A stretch of DNA of 64,000 nucleotides. Source: Rhodococcoides corynebacterioides (GTDB taxonomy: Bacteria; Actinomycetota; Actinomycetes; Mycobacteriales; Mycobacteriaceae). The stretch covers positions 1 through 64,000 of the forward strand of contig NZ_JABUBU010000003.1 of assembly GCF_019834675.1 (NCBI RefSeq), in the 5' to 3' direction. Under the pieces are notes generated by a model. The model saw only the letters and a program-made list of their open reading frames with translations, ran no database searches and was not told the DNA's origin. Below are positions 33,219 through 41,952 of this stretch, in pieces. The translations under genes and the position numbers were made by a program. The stretch's first letter is position 1. Each line of letters starts with the position of its first letter.

Positions 33219-34556
33219 ATGAACGAGGTGGACACGCTCGACGGCGCGACCGACAGCGCCTGGGCGACCTTTCGCAGCCTGCTCGCCGACGGTCTGGCGT
33301 CGCTGGAATCGGGTGACACGCTGCTGATCTCCTGCCCGGAGACGCCGTCGGATTCGGCGCCGCCGTGCGTGCAGTTCCACGGCTGGGACGCCGACGTGGT
33401 CCGGTGCGAGGTGCTCGCCGACCCGTATCTCGCACCCCATCGCGCCTGGACTCCGGCGGGGGCGGCTCTCCTCACCGAGCTCGGTTTCCGTGCGCCGCCC
33501 GAGTCCGCGGGCGCGGCCCCGGAGGACCGGTCGGTGCCGGTCAACTGGTTCCTCGATCTCCCCCGCCGGTACGCGGACCGCGCCGCGGACGCGGCGGTGC
33601 GAGTCCTGCGGGACGGCTGGCAGGTGCTCCATCCGAGCTTCCTGACCGTGACCGGGCCCGCCGACGCGGCGGTGTGCGGGATCGGGGGGACGGTCGCCTC
33701 GAACGCGCCGGACGCGCCGCCCGTGCCGGCGTTCGACCCGTTCGTCGCCGTGCGCACCGCGGACGGTGCGGGCCGACGCGCCATGGTGGAGGCGACCCTC
33801 CGGCACCTGCTCGGCTTCCTGCCGGAGCCGGACGAGGACGGTGACTACCCGTTCCGGCTCGGCCCCGCGTGGCTGTACCTCTGCCCCACCGAGGACGCGC
33901 CGTTCGTGCAGATCCTGGCGCCGGTCGCCGCGGGCGTCGAGGACACCCGGCACGCGGCCGCGGTCGTCGCCGACGTCAACCGGCGGTGGCCGCACGTCAA
34001 ACTGGTGCTCGACGAGGATCGGGTGGTCGCCACCATCGACATCACCGTCGTGCCGTTCGTGCCCCAGCACGTACTCGACATGCTCGCGGTGATGGAGAAG
34101 TTCGTCGCCGAGGCCGCGGACGGCGTCGTGGCCGCCGTCGGTGCGCGGCCCTACCTCGACGGCACGGGCGCCGTCACTGCGGATCGAGACCTGCGGCTGC
34201 CCCAGCTCCCGGAATCGTTGTGCCGCGTGGCCGAGGCGGTGTGGGAGCGCGGTGCGGACGTGACGGTGGCCGACGTCATCGCCCTGTGCGGGCCCGACCG
34301 CGCTCGGATCGCCGACCTGCTCGCTCTCGCCCGCGGCTGCGAGACCGCCTCGCTCACCCGCACGGTGCGGGACGACGAGCGCGTCGCCGCCGCGGCGGGC
34401 CTCGACGCGCGGGTGTGGCGAGTGACGGCGACGCTGCTGACCGCCGCGCACCGCCGCCTCGTGGCGGACGAGCGGGACGGATCGTCCACCGTGCAGCTCG
34501 ACCTGTTCGGTGGGGTCGATCCGTCGGGCGGTGTCGGTGACACGCTGTTCGACTGA
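33219..34556 (+). CDS. YbjN/TY-Chap-like domain protein, function unknown
   Basis: 445 residues, no signal peptide or TM helix. Two halves resemble the T3SS-chaperone/YbjN-like (TY-Chap) fold: an N-terminal alpha/beta unit (about 1-150) beginning with A-W-A-T-F-R-S-L-L-A-D-G-L, and a central YbjN-like unit (about 205-305) containing V-A-A-G-V-E-D-T and L-V-L-D-E-D-R-V-V-A-T-I-D. The last 100 residues are helical. Such proteins are thought to bind peptides or act as chaperones in actinobacteria; the assignment rests on pattern resemblance only. Stands alone in its transcript. Confidence 0.6.
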   Translation: MNEVDTLDGATDSAWATFRSLLADGLASLESGDTLLISCPETPSDSAPPCVQFHGWDADVVRCEVLADPYLAPHRAWTPAGAALLTELGFRAPPESAGAAPEDRSVPVNWFLDLPRRYADRAADAAVRVLRDGWQVLHPSFLTVTGPADAAVCGIGGTVASNAPDAPPVPAFDPFVAVRTADGAGRRAMVEATLRHLLGFLPEPDEDGDYPFRLGPAWLYLCPTEDAPFVQILAPVAAGVEDTRHAAAVVADVNRRWPHVKLVLDEDRVVATIDITVVPFVPQHVLDMLAVMEKFVAEAADGVVAAVGARPYLDGTGAVTADRDLRLPQLPESLCRVAEAVWERGADVTVADVIALCGPDRARIADLLALARGCETASLTRTVRDDERVAAAAGLDARVWRVTATLLTAAHRRLVADERDGSSTVQLDLFGGVDPSGGVGDTLFD

Positions 34557-34602
34557 CCCTGGCCGGCCGGGTGATCCGGTTCGCCCGGGTAGCCTCGGAC
34601 CG

Positions 34603-35799
34603 ATGGCCTCCCCCCTGGTGTCGGTGCCCCGCTACGGGGAGAGCACGCTGTCCGATCTGCTGCCCGCCGTCCTCGCGGGGTTGACGGGCGGGGAGGACCC
34701 GCTGGGGCTCGGTCTCACCGGGGTCCGCCGCGTCTGTGTCCTGCTGATCGACGGGCTGGGCGCGCTGCAGCTCGCGGCGCGGGCGGAGTACGCGCCGATG
34801 CTGACGTCGATGCGGGCGGGGACCTTGACCTCGACGTTCCCGTCCACCACGGCCACCAGCCTCGCCTCGCTCGGGACGGGCAGCCCGCCGGGGCGTCACG
34901 GCATCGTCGGCTATCTGACGGCGGTCGAGGGGTACGACCGTCCGATGAATCCGCTGCACTGGCGGTTGCACGGGCAGGCCGGAGGCCGGTCGGGAGGGGA
35001 CGGGCAGGCCGGAGGCCGGTCGAAGAGTTCGCGGTCGGATCTGTTGTCCACCCTGGTGCCGGAGGAGTTCCAGCCGCAACCCACGGTGTTCGAGCGAGCC
35101 GCGGCGGCGGGCATCGCGGTGACGCGGGTGGCGCCGTCGTATCAGCAGGAGTCCGGTCTGACCCGAGCGGTGCTGCGCGGCGGGGAGTTCGCCGCGTCGG
35201 TGTCGGCGGGCGATCTGGTCGCGCGGACCGTGAGCGCGCTCGGCCGGGGCGACCGGTCGCTGGTGTACTCGTACTGGTCCGAGCTGGACCTCACGGGACA
35301 CGTCCGGGGTCCGTCGTCGGATGCCTGGAGTCACGAGCTGCGCCAGGTCGATTCGATCGTCGAGGCCGTCGCGGCCCGATTGTTGGCGGACGCCGCCCTG
35401 GTGGTCACAGCGGATCACGGGATGGTGGACGTGGCGGACCGCGTCGACGTGGACACGACGCCGGCGCTGTCGCAGGACGTGACGATGATCGCGGGTGAGC
35501 CCCGCGCCCGGCACGTGTTCGCCCGGTCGGGCGCGGCGTCCGACGTCGCCGACCGTTGGCAGGCGACGCTGGGCGAGGACTATCTGGTGATCGGCCGGGA
35601 CGACGCGATCGACCGCGGGTGGTTCGGGCCCGTCCGTCCGGCCGTCGCCCGCACCATCGGAGACGTCCTGGCGCTGGCACTGGGGTCCGGCGCCGTCGTG
35701 CGGTCCGGGGCGGAGCCGAATCAGTCCGCCCTGCTCGGTCATCACGGCTCACTCACCAAGGCGGAGGTGCGAATTCCGCTGCTGATCGCGCGGGGCTGA
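34603..35799 (+). CDS. Alkaline phosphatase superfamily phosphodiesterase/nucleotide pyrophosphatase
   Basis: 398-residue metal-dependent phosphodiesterase of the type I phosphodiesterase/nucleotide pyrophosphatase family. Metal Asp50 in L-L-I-D-G-L-G, Thr nucleophile in T-F-P-S-T-T-A-T-S (78-86), and D/H ligands in E-L-D-L-T-G-H and T-A-D-H-G-M. Residues 124-140 contain a duplicated G-Q-A-G-G-R-S unit produced by a 30-bp tandem repeat. No signal peptide. ATG 34603 begins the conserved domain. Confidence 0.88.
   Translation: MASPLVSVPRYGESTLSDLLPAVLAGLTGGEDPLGLGLTGVRRVCVLLIDGLGALQLAARAEYAPMLTSMRAGTLTSTFPSTTATSLASLGTGSPPGRHGIVGYLTAVEGYDRPMNPLHWRLHGQAGGRSGGDGQAGGRSKSSRSDLLSTLVPEEFQPQPTVFERAAAAGIAVTRVAPSYQQESGLTRAVLRGGEFAASVSAGDLVARTVSALGRGDRSLVYSYWSELDLTGHVRGPSSDAWSHELRQVDSIVEAVAARLLADAALVVTADHGMVDVADRVDVDTTPALSQDVTMIAGEPRARHVFARSGAASDVADRWQATLGEDYLVIGRDDAIDRGWFGPVRPAVARTIGDVLALALGSGAVVRSGAEPNQSALLGHHGSLTKAEVRIPLLIARG
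34971..35022 (+). repeat. 30-bp-period tandem duplication in the phosphodiesterase gene
   Basis: CGGGCAGGCCGGAGGCCGGT plus CG occurs at 34971-34992 and again, identical over 22 bases, at 35001-35022. The period is 30 bp (10 codons), so the frame is kept and a Gly/Arg-rich loop is duplicated. Confidence 0.85.
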
Positions 35800-35884
35800 C
35801 GTCCCAAAGCCGGTCGGGCGAGGGTTCGAATCGTGGCGAGCGCAATCGTGGTCGGGGTGTCCCACCGGTCCTAGCCTCGACCGA

Positions 35885-37081
35885 GTGACTGTCGACAGCG
35901 CGCCGCGCCTGCCCTCTCTGGCTCTGCACTGGTTCCTGCCCACCTACGGCGACAGCCGGTCCATCGTGGGCGGCGGTCACGGCAGCCGTGTGGGCGCCGC
36001 CGGTGGTGACCGACGCGCCACCATCGGGTACCTCTCCTCGATCGGGCGGGCCGCGGAGGAGTTCGGGTTCACCGGCGCGTTGACGCCGGCAGGAGCCTGG
36101 TGCGAGGACGCGTGGATCACCACCGCGATGCTCGCCCGGGAGACCGAGAAGCTGGCCTTCCTCGTCGCGTTCCGTCCCGGCCTGATCAGTCCGACACTGG
36201 CCGCGCAGATGGCGTCGACCTTCACCCGCCACGCCCCGGGCCGTCTGCTGCTCAACGTGGTGACGGGCGGCGAGGCGCACGAGCAGCGGCAGTACGGCGA
36301 CCATCTGAGCAAGGACGAACGGTACGCCCGCACCGACGAGTTCCTGTCGGTGGTGCGCGGGCTGTGGCGCGGCGAGTCCGTCACCCATCGCGGCACCCAC
36401 ATCCAGGTGGAGGACGCGTCGCTGCCGTTCCTGCCCGATCCGATTCCGCCGCTGTACTTCGGCGGATCGTCGCCGGCGGCGGGTCCCGTCGCGGCCGACC
36501 ACACCGACGTCTATCTCACCTGGGGTGAGCCCCCGGCGGCGGTGGCCGCCAAGATCGCGTGGATCCGCGACCTCGCCCGCGAGCGGGGACGGACGGTGCG
36601 CTTCGGTATCCGGCTGCACGTGATCACGCGCGACACGGCCGCGGACGCCTGGGCGCAGGCGGGCGCCCTGGTCGACGCCCTCGGTGAGGACACCGTGGCC
36701 ACGGCGCAGGCGAATCTGGCCCGCAGCGAGTCGGTCGGCCAGCGGTCCATGCTCGCCCTGCACGAGGAGAGCCGCCGCGACGGGTCCTGGAAGGACCCCC
36801 GCGCCCTGGAGATCGCGCCGAACCTGTGGTCCGGCGTCGGCCTGGTCCGCGGCGGGGCGGGCACCGCGCTCGTCGGCAGCCACACGGAGGTCGCCGACCG
36901 GATCGCCGAGTACGCGGCCCTGGGCATCGACGAGTTCGTGTTCTCCGGCTACCCGCACCTCGAGGAGCTCTACTGGTTCGGCGAGGGTGTGCTGCCGATC
37001 CTGCGGCGTCGCGGTCTGGTGCCCGCCGACACGCGCACGGACGGTGCCGGCCACACCCCGTTCCTCCCGGCCGCCCGGTGA
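35885..37081 (+). CDS. ssuD: FMNH2-dependent alkanesulfonate monooxygenase-like (LLM class)
   Basis: Luciferase-like monooxygenase of 398 residues that releases sulfite from alkanesulfonates using reduced FMN. SsuD-family motifs: W-F-L-P-T-Y-G-D, G-Y-L-S-S-I-G-R-A-A-E, A-F-R-P-G-L-I-S-P-T, N-V-V-T-G-G and Y-F-G-G-S-S-P-A-A. GTG start 35885. Its stop overlaps the SfnB-like gene (GTGA), tying both to sulfur scavenging. The flavin reductase and transporter are not here. Confidence 0.88.
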   Translation: MTVDSAPRLPSLALHWFLPTYGDSRSIVGGGHGSRVGAAGGDRRATIGYLSSIGRAAEEFGFTGALTPAGAWCEDAWITTAMLARETEKLAFLVAFRPGLISPTLAAQMASTFTRHAPGRLLLNVVTGGEAHEQRQYGDHLSKDERYARTDEFLSVVRGLWRGESVTHRGTHIQVEDASLPFLPDPIPPLYFGGSSPAAGPVAADHTDVYLTWGEPPAAVAAKIAWIRDLARERGRTVRFGIRLHVITRDTAADAWAQAGALVDALGEDTVATAQANLARSESVGQRSMLALHEESRRDGSWKDPRALEIAPNLWSGVGLVRGGAGTALVGSHTEVADRIAEYAALGIDEFVFSGYPHLEELYWFGEGVLPILRRRGLVPADTRTDGAGHTPFLPAAR

Positions 37082-38298
37082 CACCGCCCCTGCTCGACGA
37101 CGACGCCGCGATCGCCGCCGCGGAGTCGCTGCGGCCCGTGATCGCCGCGGGCGCCGCGGCACGGGACCGCGATCGCATTCTGCCGCGCGCGGAACTGGAC
37201 GCGCTGTCGCAGTCGGGGCTGCTCGGCATCACGGTCCCCGCCCGGTTCGGCGGCCGACCGGTCGCCACCGCCACCGTCGCGCGAGTGGTCGCGACGCTGG
37301 CGCGCGGCGACGCGAGCGTCGCCCAGATTCCCCAGAGCCACCTGACGTTCCTCGACGCGCTGCGCCGCACGGGTACCGACCTGCAGCAGAAGCGGTGGTT
37401 CGGCGAGGCGCTGAGCGGACGGCGATTCGCCAACGCGCAGAGCGAGCGAGGGACGCCGACGGTCGGCATCGACCACACGTCGTTCGTGCCGCGCTCCGAC
37501 GGGTCCTATCGGCTGAACGGGCGCAAGTACTACTGCACCGGCGCTCTGCTCGCGCACTGGCTCGTCGTGCGCGGCGTCGTCGGCGATCACCGTGCGTCGG
37601 ACGCACAGCGCCGAAAGGTGTTGGCCTACCTGCCCGTCGACACCCCCGGCATCGTCGTCGAGGACGACTGGGACGGGCTCGGTCAGCGAACCACCGCCTC
37701 TGGCACCGTCGTGCTGTCGGACGTCGACGTGCCCGCCGACGCGCTGATCCCGTACTCCGCCATCTTCACCGAGGCCTCCACCTACGGTGCTCGCGCGCAG
37801 CTCGTCCACGCCGCGATCGACGTCGGGATCGCCCGGGCCGCGATCGACGCGGCTCGGACCGCCGTGGCCGGCGCGCGTCCGCCGGTGGACGCCGGAGTCG
37901 AGACCGCCGATCGAGATCCGTTGCTGCTCCAGCAGTTCGGTGACCTCGAGATCACGGTGCGGTCCGCGGAGGCCCTGCTCGTCGAGGCGGGCCGGGCGAT
38001 CGACCGTGCCGAGGATCCCCGAGCCGAGGGGCCGGGGACCACCGATCCCGAGGTGGCCGCCGCCGCGTCGATCGCCGTGGCCGCGGCCAAGGTGGTCGCC
38101 ACCCGAGCCGCCCTGGACACCACCGCGTCACTGTTCGACGCGGGCGGAACGCGCAGTGCGGCAGCGTCGTCGGGCACGGACCGGTTGTGGCGGGACGCTC
38201 GAACGCACACCCTGCACGACCCGTCGCGGTGGAAGGTGCAACACGTCGGGCGTTACGCGCTCACCGGCGCGCACCCGCCGCGGCACGGCCTCGTCTGA
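37078..38298 (+). CDS. sfnB: SfnB-family sulfur-acquisition monooxygenase (acyl-CoA dehydrogenase fold)
   Basis: 406-residue flavoprotein of the ACAD-fold monooxygenase group (SfnB/DszC-like) implicated in using dimethyl sulfone and similar organosulfur compounds. Features: G-L-L-G-I-T-V-P-A-R-F-G-G (N-terminal helix/loop), I-P-Q-S-H (substrate region), N-G-R-K-Y-Y-C-T-G-A and the C-terminal W-R-D-A-R-T-H-T-L-H-D-P motif typical of this family. GTG start 37078 overlaps ssuD by four bases. Expected to need reduced flavin from elsewhere. Confidence 0.88.
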   Translation: MTPPLLDDDAAIAAAESLRPVIAAGAAARDRDRILPRAELDALSQSGLLGITVPARFGGRPVATATVARVVATLARGDASVAQIPQSHLTFLDALRRTGTDLQQKRWFGEALSGRRFANAQSERGTPTVGIDHTSFVPRSDGSYRLNGRKYYCTGALLAHWLVVRGVVGDHRASDAQRRKVLAYLPVDTPGIVVEDDWDGLGQRTTASGTVVLSDVDVPADALIPYSAIFTEASTYGARAQLVHAAIDVGIARAAIDAARTAVAGARPPVDAGVETADRDPLLLQQFGDLEITVRSAEALLVEAGRAIDRAEDPRAEGPGTTDPEVAAAASIAVAAAKVVATRAALDTTASLFDAGGTRSAAASSGTDRLWRDARTHTLHDPSRWKVQHVGRYALTGAHPPRHGLV

Positions 38299-38300
38299 CC

Positions 38301-38400
38301 CGGAGCGGCGCAGCCGCAAGTCGAGTCACAGCGGCGCAGCCGCGGGTCGGGGCTCAGCGGCGCGGCCGCGGGTCAGGGCTCAGCGACGCGGCCGCGGTCA
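38301..38400. repeat. 26-bp tandem repeat in a convergent intergenic gap
   Basis: The core AGCGGCGC(A/G)GCCGC recurs at 38304, 38330, 38356 and 38382, exactly 26 bases apart, with diverging spacers such as GGGTCGGGGCTC. It fills the whole gap between the convergent sfnB and DUF2071 stops. It can fold into GC-rich hairpins and might serve as a terminator. Confidence 0.85.
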
Positions 38401-39150
38401 GGCCGGAGTGACACCGAACGGCCGCCCGAACTGCGTCCGCACCCCGGGCGACCACAGCACCGAGTCCGGCGCCCGGTCCGTGATGCCGGGCAGACCCGCC
38501 GCGGCGACCAGATCGTCCCGTAGCCGCACCACCTCGGCGTCGTACAGCGGCCACCGCCGGTGCGTGTTCGGGACGTGGAGCGGCCGACCCGCGACCGCGG
38601 TGTGCATCCCCCACCGGGCGGTGAGGAAGACCGCCAGCGGGTCGTTGCTGCGGTCGTCGGATCCACGTCGGACGGCGAAGTCGGTGGCGGCGCCGCGATG
38701 CGGCGGGGCGATCCGCGTACTCGCGTACCCGAACACGACGCCGTCGTCGGCGATTCCGATGCGCGAGAACCGATACGGCACACCCGCGAGATTGGTGCCG
38801 AGCACGACGGCGAGTCGCGTCGCCTCCAGCGACCGGAACACCACGCCGCGCCGACCGTCGCCGTCGCGACTGTAGAGACGGACGTTGATCTCGCCGAACG
38901 TGCCCAGGTACGGCACCGGCAGACCGTAGCCCGGCCCGGCCCCCACCATGTGGAACCCGATCAGGCCGACCCAGCTGGACCCGTCGTACTCGTCGGGTAA
39001 CACTCCCGGCGGGAGCAGCGGCGCGACGTCGGCGGCGTCGACTCGCCAGTGCAAAAACAGCAGTCGTTCCCAGCGCTGGTCGAGCAGAACGGGTCTCGGC
39101 AGGATCGGAGGACGCGGCCAGAGCCGCGGGCCGTCCGACCGGTCACCCAC
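38398..39150 (-). CDS. DUF2071 / YqjF family protein (acetoacetate decarboxylase-like fold)
   Basis: 250 residues. Typical family segments are R-W-E-R-L-L-F-L-H-W-R-V, P-L-L-P-P-G, W-V-G-L-I-G-F, T-F-G-E-I-N-V-R-L-Y and F-R-S-L-E-A-T-R. Predicted cytosolic beta-barrel of unknown function. GTG start 39150 overlaps the end of the small MFS-partner gene by eight bases, placing it last in the OFA-transporter operon. Confidence 0.85.
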   Translation of the reverse strand: MGDRSDGPRLWPRPPILPRPVLLDQRWERLLFLHWRVDAADVAPLLPPGVLPDEYDGSSWVGLIGFHMVGAGPGYGLPVPYLGTFGEINVRLYSRDGDGRRGVVFRSLEATRLAVVLGTNLAGVPYRFSRIGIADDGVVFGYASTRIAPPHRGAATDFAVRRGSDDRSNDPLAVFLTARWGMHTAVAGRPLHVPNTHRRWPLYDAEVVRLRDDLVAAAGLPGITDRAPDSVLWSPGVRTQFGRPFGVTPA

Positions 39151-39283
39151 CGAACAGGTTCTTCGCCTTGAGGATCAGCTCGTAGAGGCCCCAGGCGAAG
39201 GGCACGCCGACCCACAGCCAGGACAGGACGATCACCGGGGTGGCGACGGCCGACGGCGGCGACGCCTGACGATCGGTGCTCAT
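39143..39283 (-). CDS. Small single-TM MFS-associated protein
   Basis: A 46-residue protein with one hydrophobic helix (about residues 14-36, V-I-V-L-S-W-L-W-V-G-V-P-F-A-W-G-L-Y) and a short Lys-containing tail. It overlaps the upstream OFA transporter by four bases (ATGA). Small proteins of this kind accompany oxalate/formate-type MFS proteins in many actinobacteria (annotated as MFS transporter small subunit); its exact role is unproven. Confidence 0.8.
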   Translation of the reverse strand: MSTDRQASPPSAVATPVIVLSWLWVGVPFAWGLYELILKAKNLFGG

Positions 39284-40629
39284 GCGCGGACACCTTCCTC
39301 CCGCGTCGGGGCGGCTTCGGAGTACTTCGGATCGACCGGCTTGATCAGCTCGTTGGCGACGAACCCGATCGAGAGCAGGACGATCATGGTGACGAACGCC
39401 GGCACGTAACGGCCGGTGGTCCCCGCCTCGCCCAGGTCGGCGATGGCGTTGACGATCAGCGGTCCGAGCACCCCGGCGACGGACCACGCGGTGAGCAGGC
39501 GGCCGTGGATGGCGCCGACCTGGTAGGTCCCGAAGAGGTCGCGCAGGTAGGCGGGCACCGTCGCGAAGCCGGCGCCGTAGAACGAGAGGATGACCATGGC
39601 GCTGACCAGGAAGAGAACCTTGTTGCTGTTGGTGAACAGCGAGATGTACAGGTAGAGCAGCGCTCCCACCCCCAGGTACATCCGGTAGATGTTCTTGCGG
39701 CCCACCAGATCCGAGACCGACGACCACACGAAGCGGCCGAGCATGTTGGTCAGGGAGAGGAACGCCACGAACCCGGCCGCGGCCGTCGCGACGGACTCGG
39801 GGGCGACCGGATCCGGGAAGAAGTCGGTGTAGATGCCGGCGGCGCGCTCGAGGATGCCGATGCCCGCGGTCACGTTGAAGCACAGCACGATCCACAGCAG
39901 CCAGAACTGCGGCGTCTTCACGGCGTTGGCCGCGGACACGCGCTGGGTGTGCTCGCCCTCCTTCGGTTCCGGCGGGGTCCAGCCGGCGGGCCGCCAGTCG
40001 TCGGCGGGTACGCGGATGAGGACCACCCCGAGGGCCATGAAGATCGCGTAGCCGATCCCGAGGGTGAGGAACGTGGTGGCGATCGACGACGTCGTGTTGC
40101 CGCCGTAGGCGGACAGCAGCTTCGTCGTCAACGGGGACGCCACGAGGGCGCCGCCGCCGAAGCCCATGATGGCGATTCCGGTGGCCATTCCGGGCCGGTC
40201 GGGGAACCATTTGATGAGCGTCGACACCGGGGAGATGTAACCGATTCCGAGGCCGATGCCGCCGATCACGCCGTAGCCGACCACGACGAGCCAGAACTGC
40301 CCGATCGACATGCCGAACGCCGAGACCAGCAGGCCGGAGCAGAAGAACAGCAACGACATCGTCATGGCCCACCGAGGACCGTGTACCTCGACCTTGGTGC
40401 CGAGCACGGCGGCCGACAGGCCCAGCATGACGATGGCGAGCTGGAACGGCAGCGCCGTGGCGGTGCCGCTCAGACCCAGTGCGGTGTCGGACGAGATGGC
40501 GGCCTTGAACACGCTCCACGCGTAGGCCTGGCCGATGGCCAGGTGGATCGCGAGGGCGGCCGGCGGGATCAGCCATCGGCTCCACCCGGGTCGGGCGACG
40601 ATGCGGGCACGTTCCAGAACAGCGGGCAT
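39280..40629 (-). CDS. OFA-family (oxalate/formate antiporter-type) MFS transporter
   Basis: 449-residue transporter with 12 TM helices. OFA-like segments: N-terminal I-G-Q-A-Y-A-W-S-V-F, G-I-G-L-G-I-G-Y-I-S-P-V-S-T-L-I-K-W-F-P-D-R (TM4-5), and G-R-L-L-T-A-W-S-V-A-G (TM11). Start ATG 40629 with GAGAGGAAG upstream. Substrate unknown: the family carries oxalate, formate, lactate or pyruvate. Heads the operon with the 46-residue protein and the DUF2071 protein. Confidence 0.88.
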   Translation of the reverse strand: MPAVLERARIVARPGWSRWLIPPAALAIHLAIGQAYAWSVFKAAISSDTALGLSGTATALPFQLAIVMLGLSAAVLGTKVEVHGPRWAMTMSLLFFCSGLLVSAFGMSIGQFWLVVVGYGVIGGIGLGIGYISPVSTLIKWFPDRPGMATGIAIMGFGGGALVASPLTTKLLSAYGGNTTSSIATTFLTLGIGYAIFMALGVVLIRVPADDWRPAGWTPPEPKEGEHTQRVSAANAVKTPQFWLLWIVLCFNVTAGIGILERAAGIYTDFFPDPVAPESVATAAAGFVAFLSLTNMLGRFVWSSVSDLVGRKNIYRMYLGVGALLYLYISLFTNSNKVLFLVSAMVILSFYGAGFATVPAYLRDLFGTYQVGAIHGRLLTAWSVAGVLGPLIVNAIADLGEAGTTGRYVPAFVTMIVLLSIGFVANELIKPVDPKYSEAAPTREEGVRA

Positions 40630-40733
40630 GGGGCGACGCTTCCTCTCCGACCGTCGCCTCGTGGATCGGCGGCGACGCACCTATCCGATCATTCGGAGGG
40701 GGGGCTCATGTCGGATTCGCTCGGATCCACCGC

Positions 40734-41819
40734 TCACCATTGGTCGCGGGAGATCTGATCGGACACCGAATGGGTGTTGTCGGCCGAGATCTCGCGATCG
40801 CCGGACCGGCCCAGCAGATCCTCGATGCGCCGATCCAGCCCCTCCGTCTGCGCCAGCACGTCGAGCGAGCGGTGCTCGACCTCGGCGACGGCGATCTCGT
40901 CGACGACGCGCGACAGCGCGGCCACCCGGTCGATCACCTGATCCCACACCGGGATGAGATCGCCGCGGCGGCGCAGGATCTCGCGGCGACCCTCGTCGTC
41001 GATCGCGTCGCCCTGCGCCTCGAACGCCGCCGTCAGGTCGGCGTCGAGCTGCGCCAACGCCACCACGTCGACCGCGATGCCGACCAGTTCCAGTCCGGGG
41101 TCGAGCTGGGCCCTCGCCACCGCGAAGAGGTCGGTGTGCCAGATGCGCGCACCGAGAATGCGGTCGTGGTACGTCCCGGCGAGGAACCCGATCGTCTCGT
41201 AGCGGTCCGGGAAACGATCGACGTCGGTGCCGGCCACGGACCGGGCGAGCGCCGCGCCGCGCTCGTGCACGGGGTCGAGGCGCTCGGCCGCGAGTCCGCC
41301 GAGGATCTCGCGCGCCCGCCCCACGGGCCCCGGGCCCGCGCGGAGCGGAGCGGGCGTGTGACACAGCGCGTCGAACAGCGCGGTGCGTTGATCGACGTCG
41401 AGGTGCAGCCCGTCGCGCCGATCCCGCCGGATCGCCCGCACCCCCGTCGCGTAGTGGTCCGAGCTCATGACGAAACGCGTCCGCAGACCCCCGAGGCGCC
41501 GCGACAGCAGCGCCTTCCGCTGCATCAACGCCACCCGCGTCGGACCCGAACGGCCATGGGTCAGTCGCTCCTCGATCCAGTCGAGCTCGCGCACCAGCGG
41601 CCGCAACGCCGCGAACCCCCCGATGGCCGGAAACCGTCGCCCGGCGCGCAGGCGCGCGAGAGCCACGGTTCGCACCGTCTCGTCTACCCGGCCCATCGCG
41701 TAGAGCAGGGCGGCGCGGTCCGACAGCGGCTCGTGCACGGCGTCGATGCGGGCCGACTCCGCGATGCGGCGCACCGAATCCGCGCGACGCGCGCGGTCGT
41801 CGGTGGGATCACCGGGCAT
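40734..41819 (-). CDS. Hypothetical helical protein
   Basis: 361 residues from ATG 41819 (ATG at 41855 possible). Rich in Arg, Ala, Asp and Leu, no TM helix or signal; mostly predicted alpha-helical. Regularly placed D/E-R pairs suggest a soluble coiled region. I do not recognise a domain. Divergent from malQ; 104 bases separate its stop from the OFA transporter start. Confidence 0.6.
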   Translation of the reverse strand: MPGDPTDDRARRADSVRRIAESARIDAVHEPLSDRAALLYAMGRVDETVRTVALARLRAGRRFPAIGGFAALRPLVRELDWIEERLTHGRSGPTRVALMQRKALLSRRLGGLRTRFVMSSDHYATGVRAIRRDRRDGLHLDVDQRTALFDALCHTPAPLRAGPGPVGRAREILGGLAAERLDPVHERGAALARSVAGTDVDRFPDRYETIGFLAGTYHDRILGARIWHTDLFAVARAQLDPGLELVGIAVDVVALAQLDADLTAAFEAQGDAIDDEGRREILRRRGDLIPVWDQVIDRVAALSRVVDEIAVAEVEHRSLDVLAQTEGLDRRIEDLLGRSGDREISADNTHSVSDQISRDQW

Positions 41820-41952
41820 TCGTCTCACCTCGCAGCTGGATCGGGCCGGTCGCACCGGACATCACCATCGTTCCAGACCCGCGCCCCGGACCCCGGTCGT
41901 CCCCGTTCCCGCGATGCCGCCGTCGTCGGTACCCACCTCTACGATCGGTCGG

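Noticed and set aside
35819-35840. tRNA T-loop-like GGGTTCGAATC
   Set aside because: Only the loop matches. The flanking bases do not pair as a T-stem, and no acceptor or anticodon arm can be built around it.
38301-38400. CRISPR-like array
   Set aside because: The 26-bp period leaves only about 12 bases of diverged, non-unique spacer, the copies are imperfect, and no cas gene is present.
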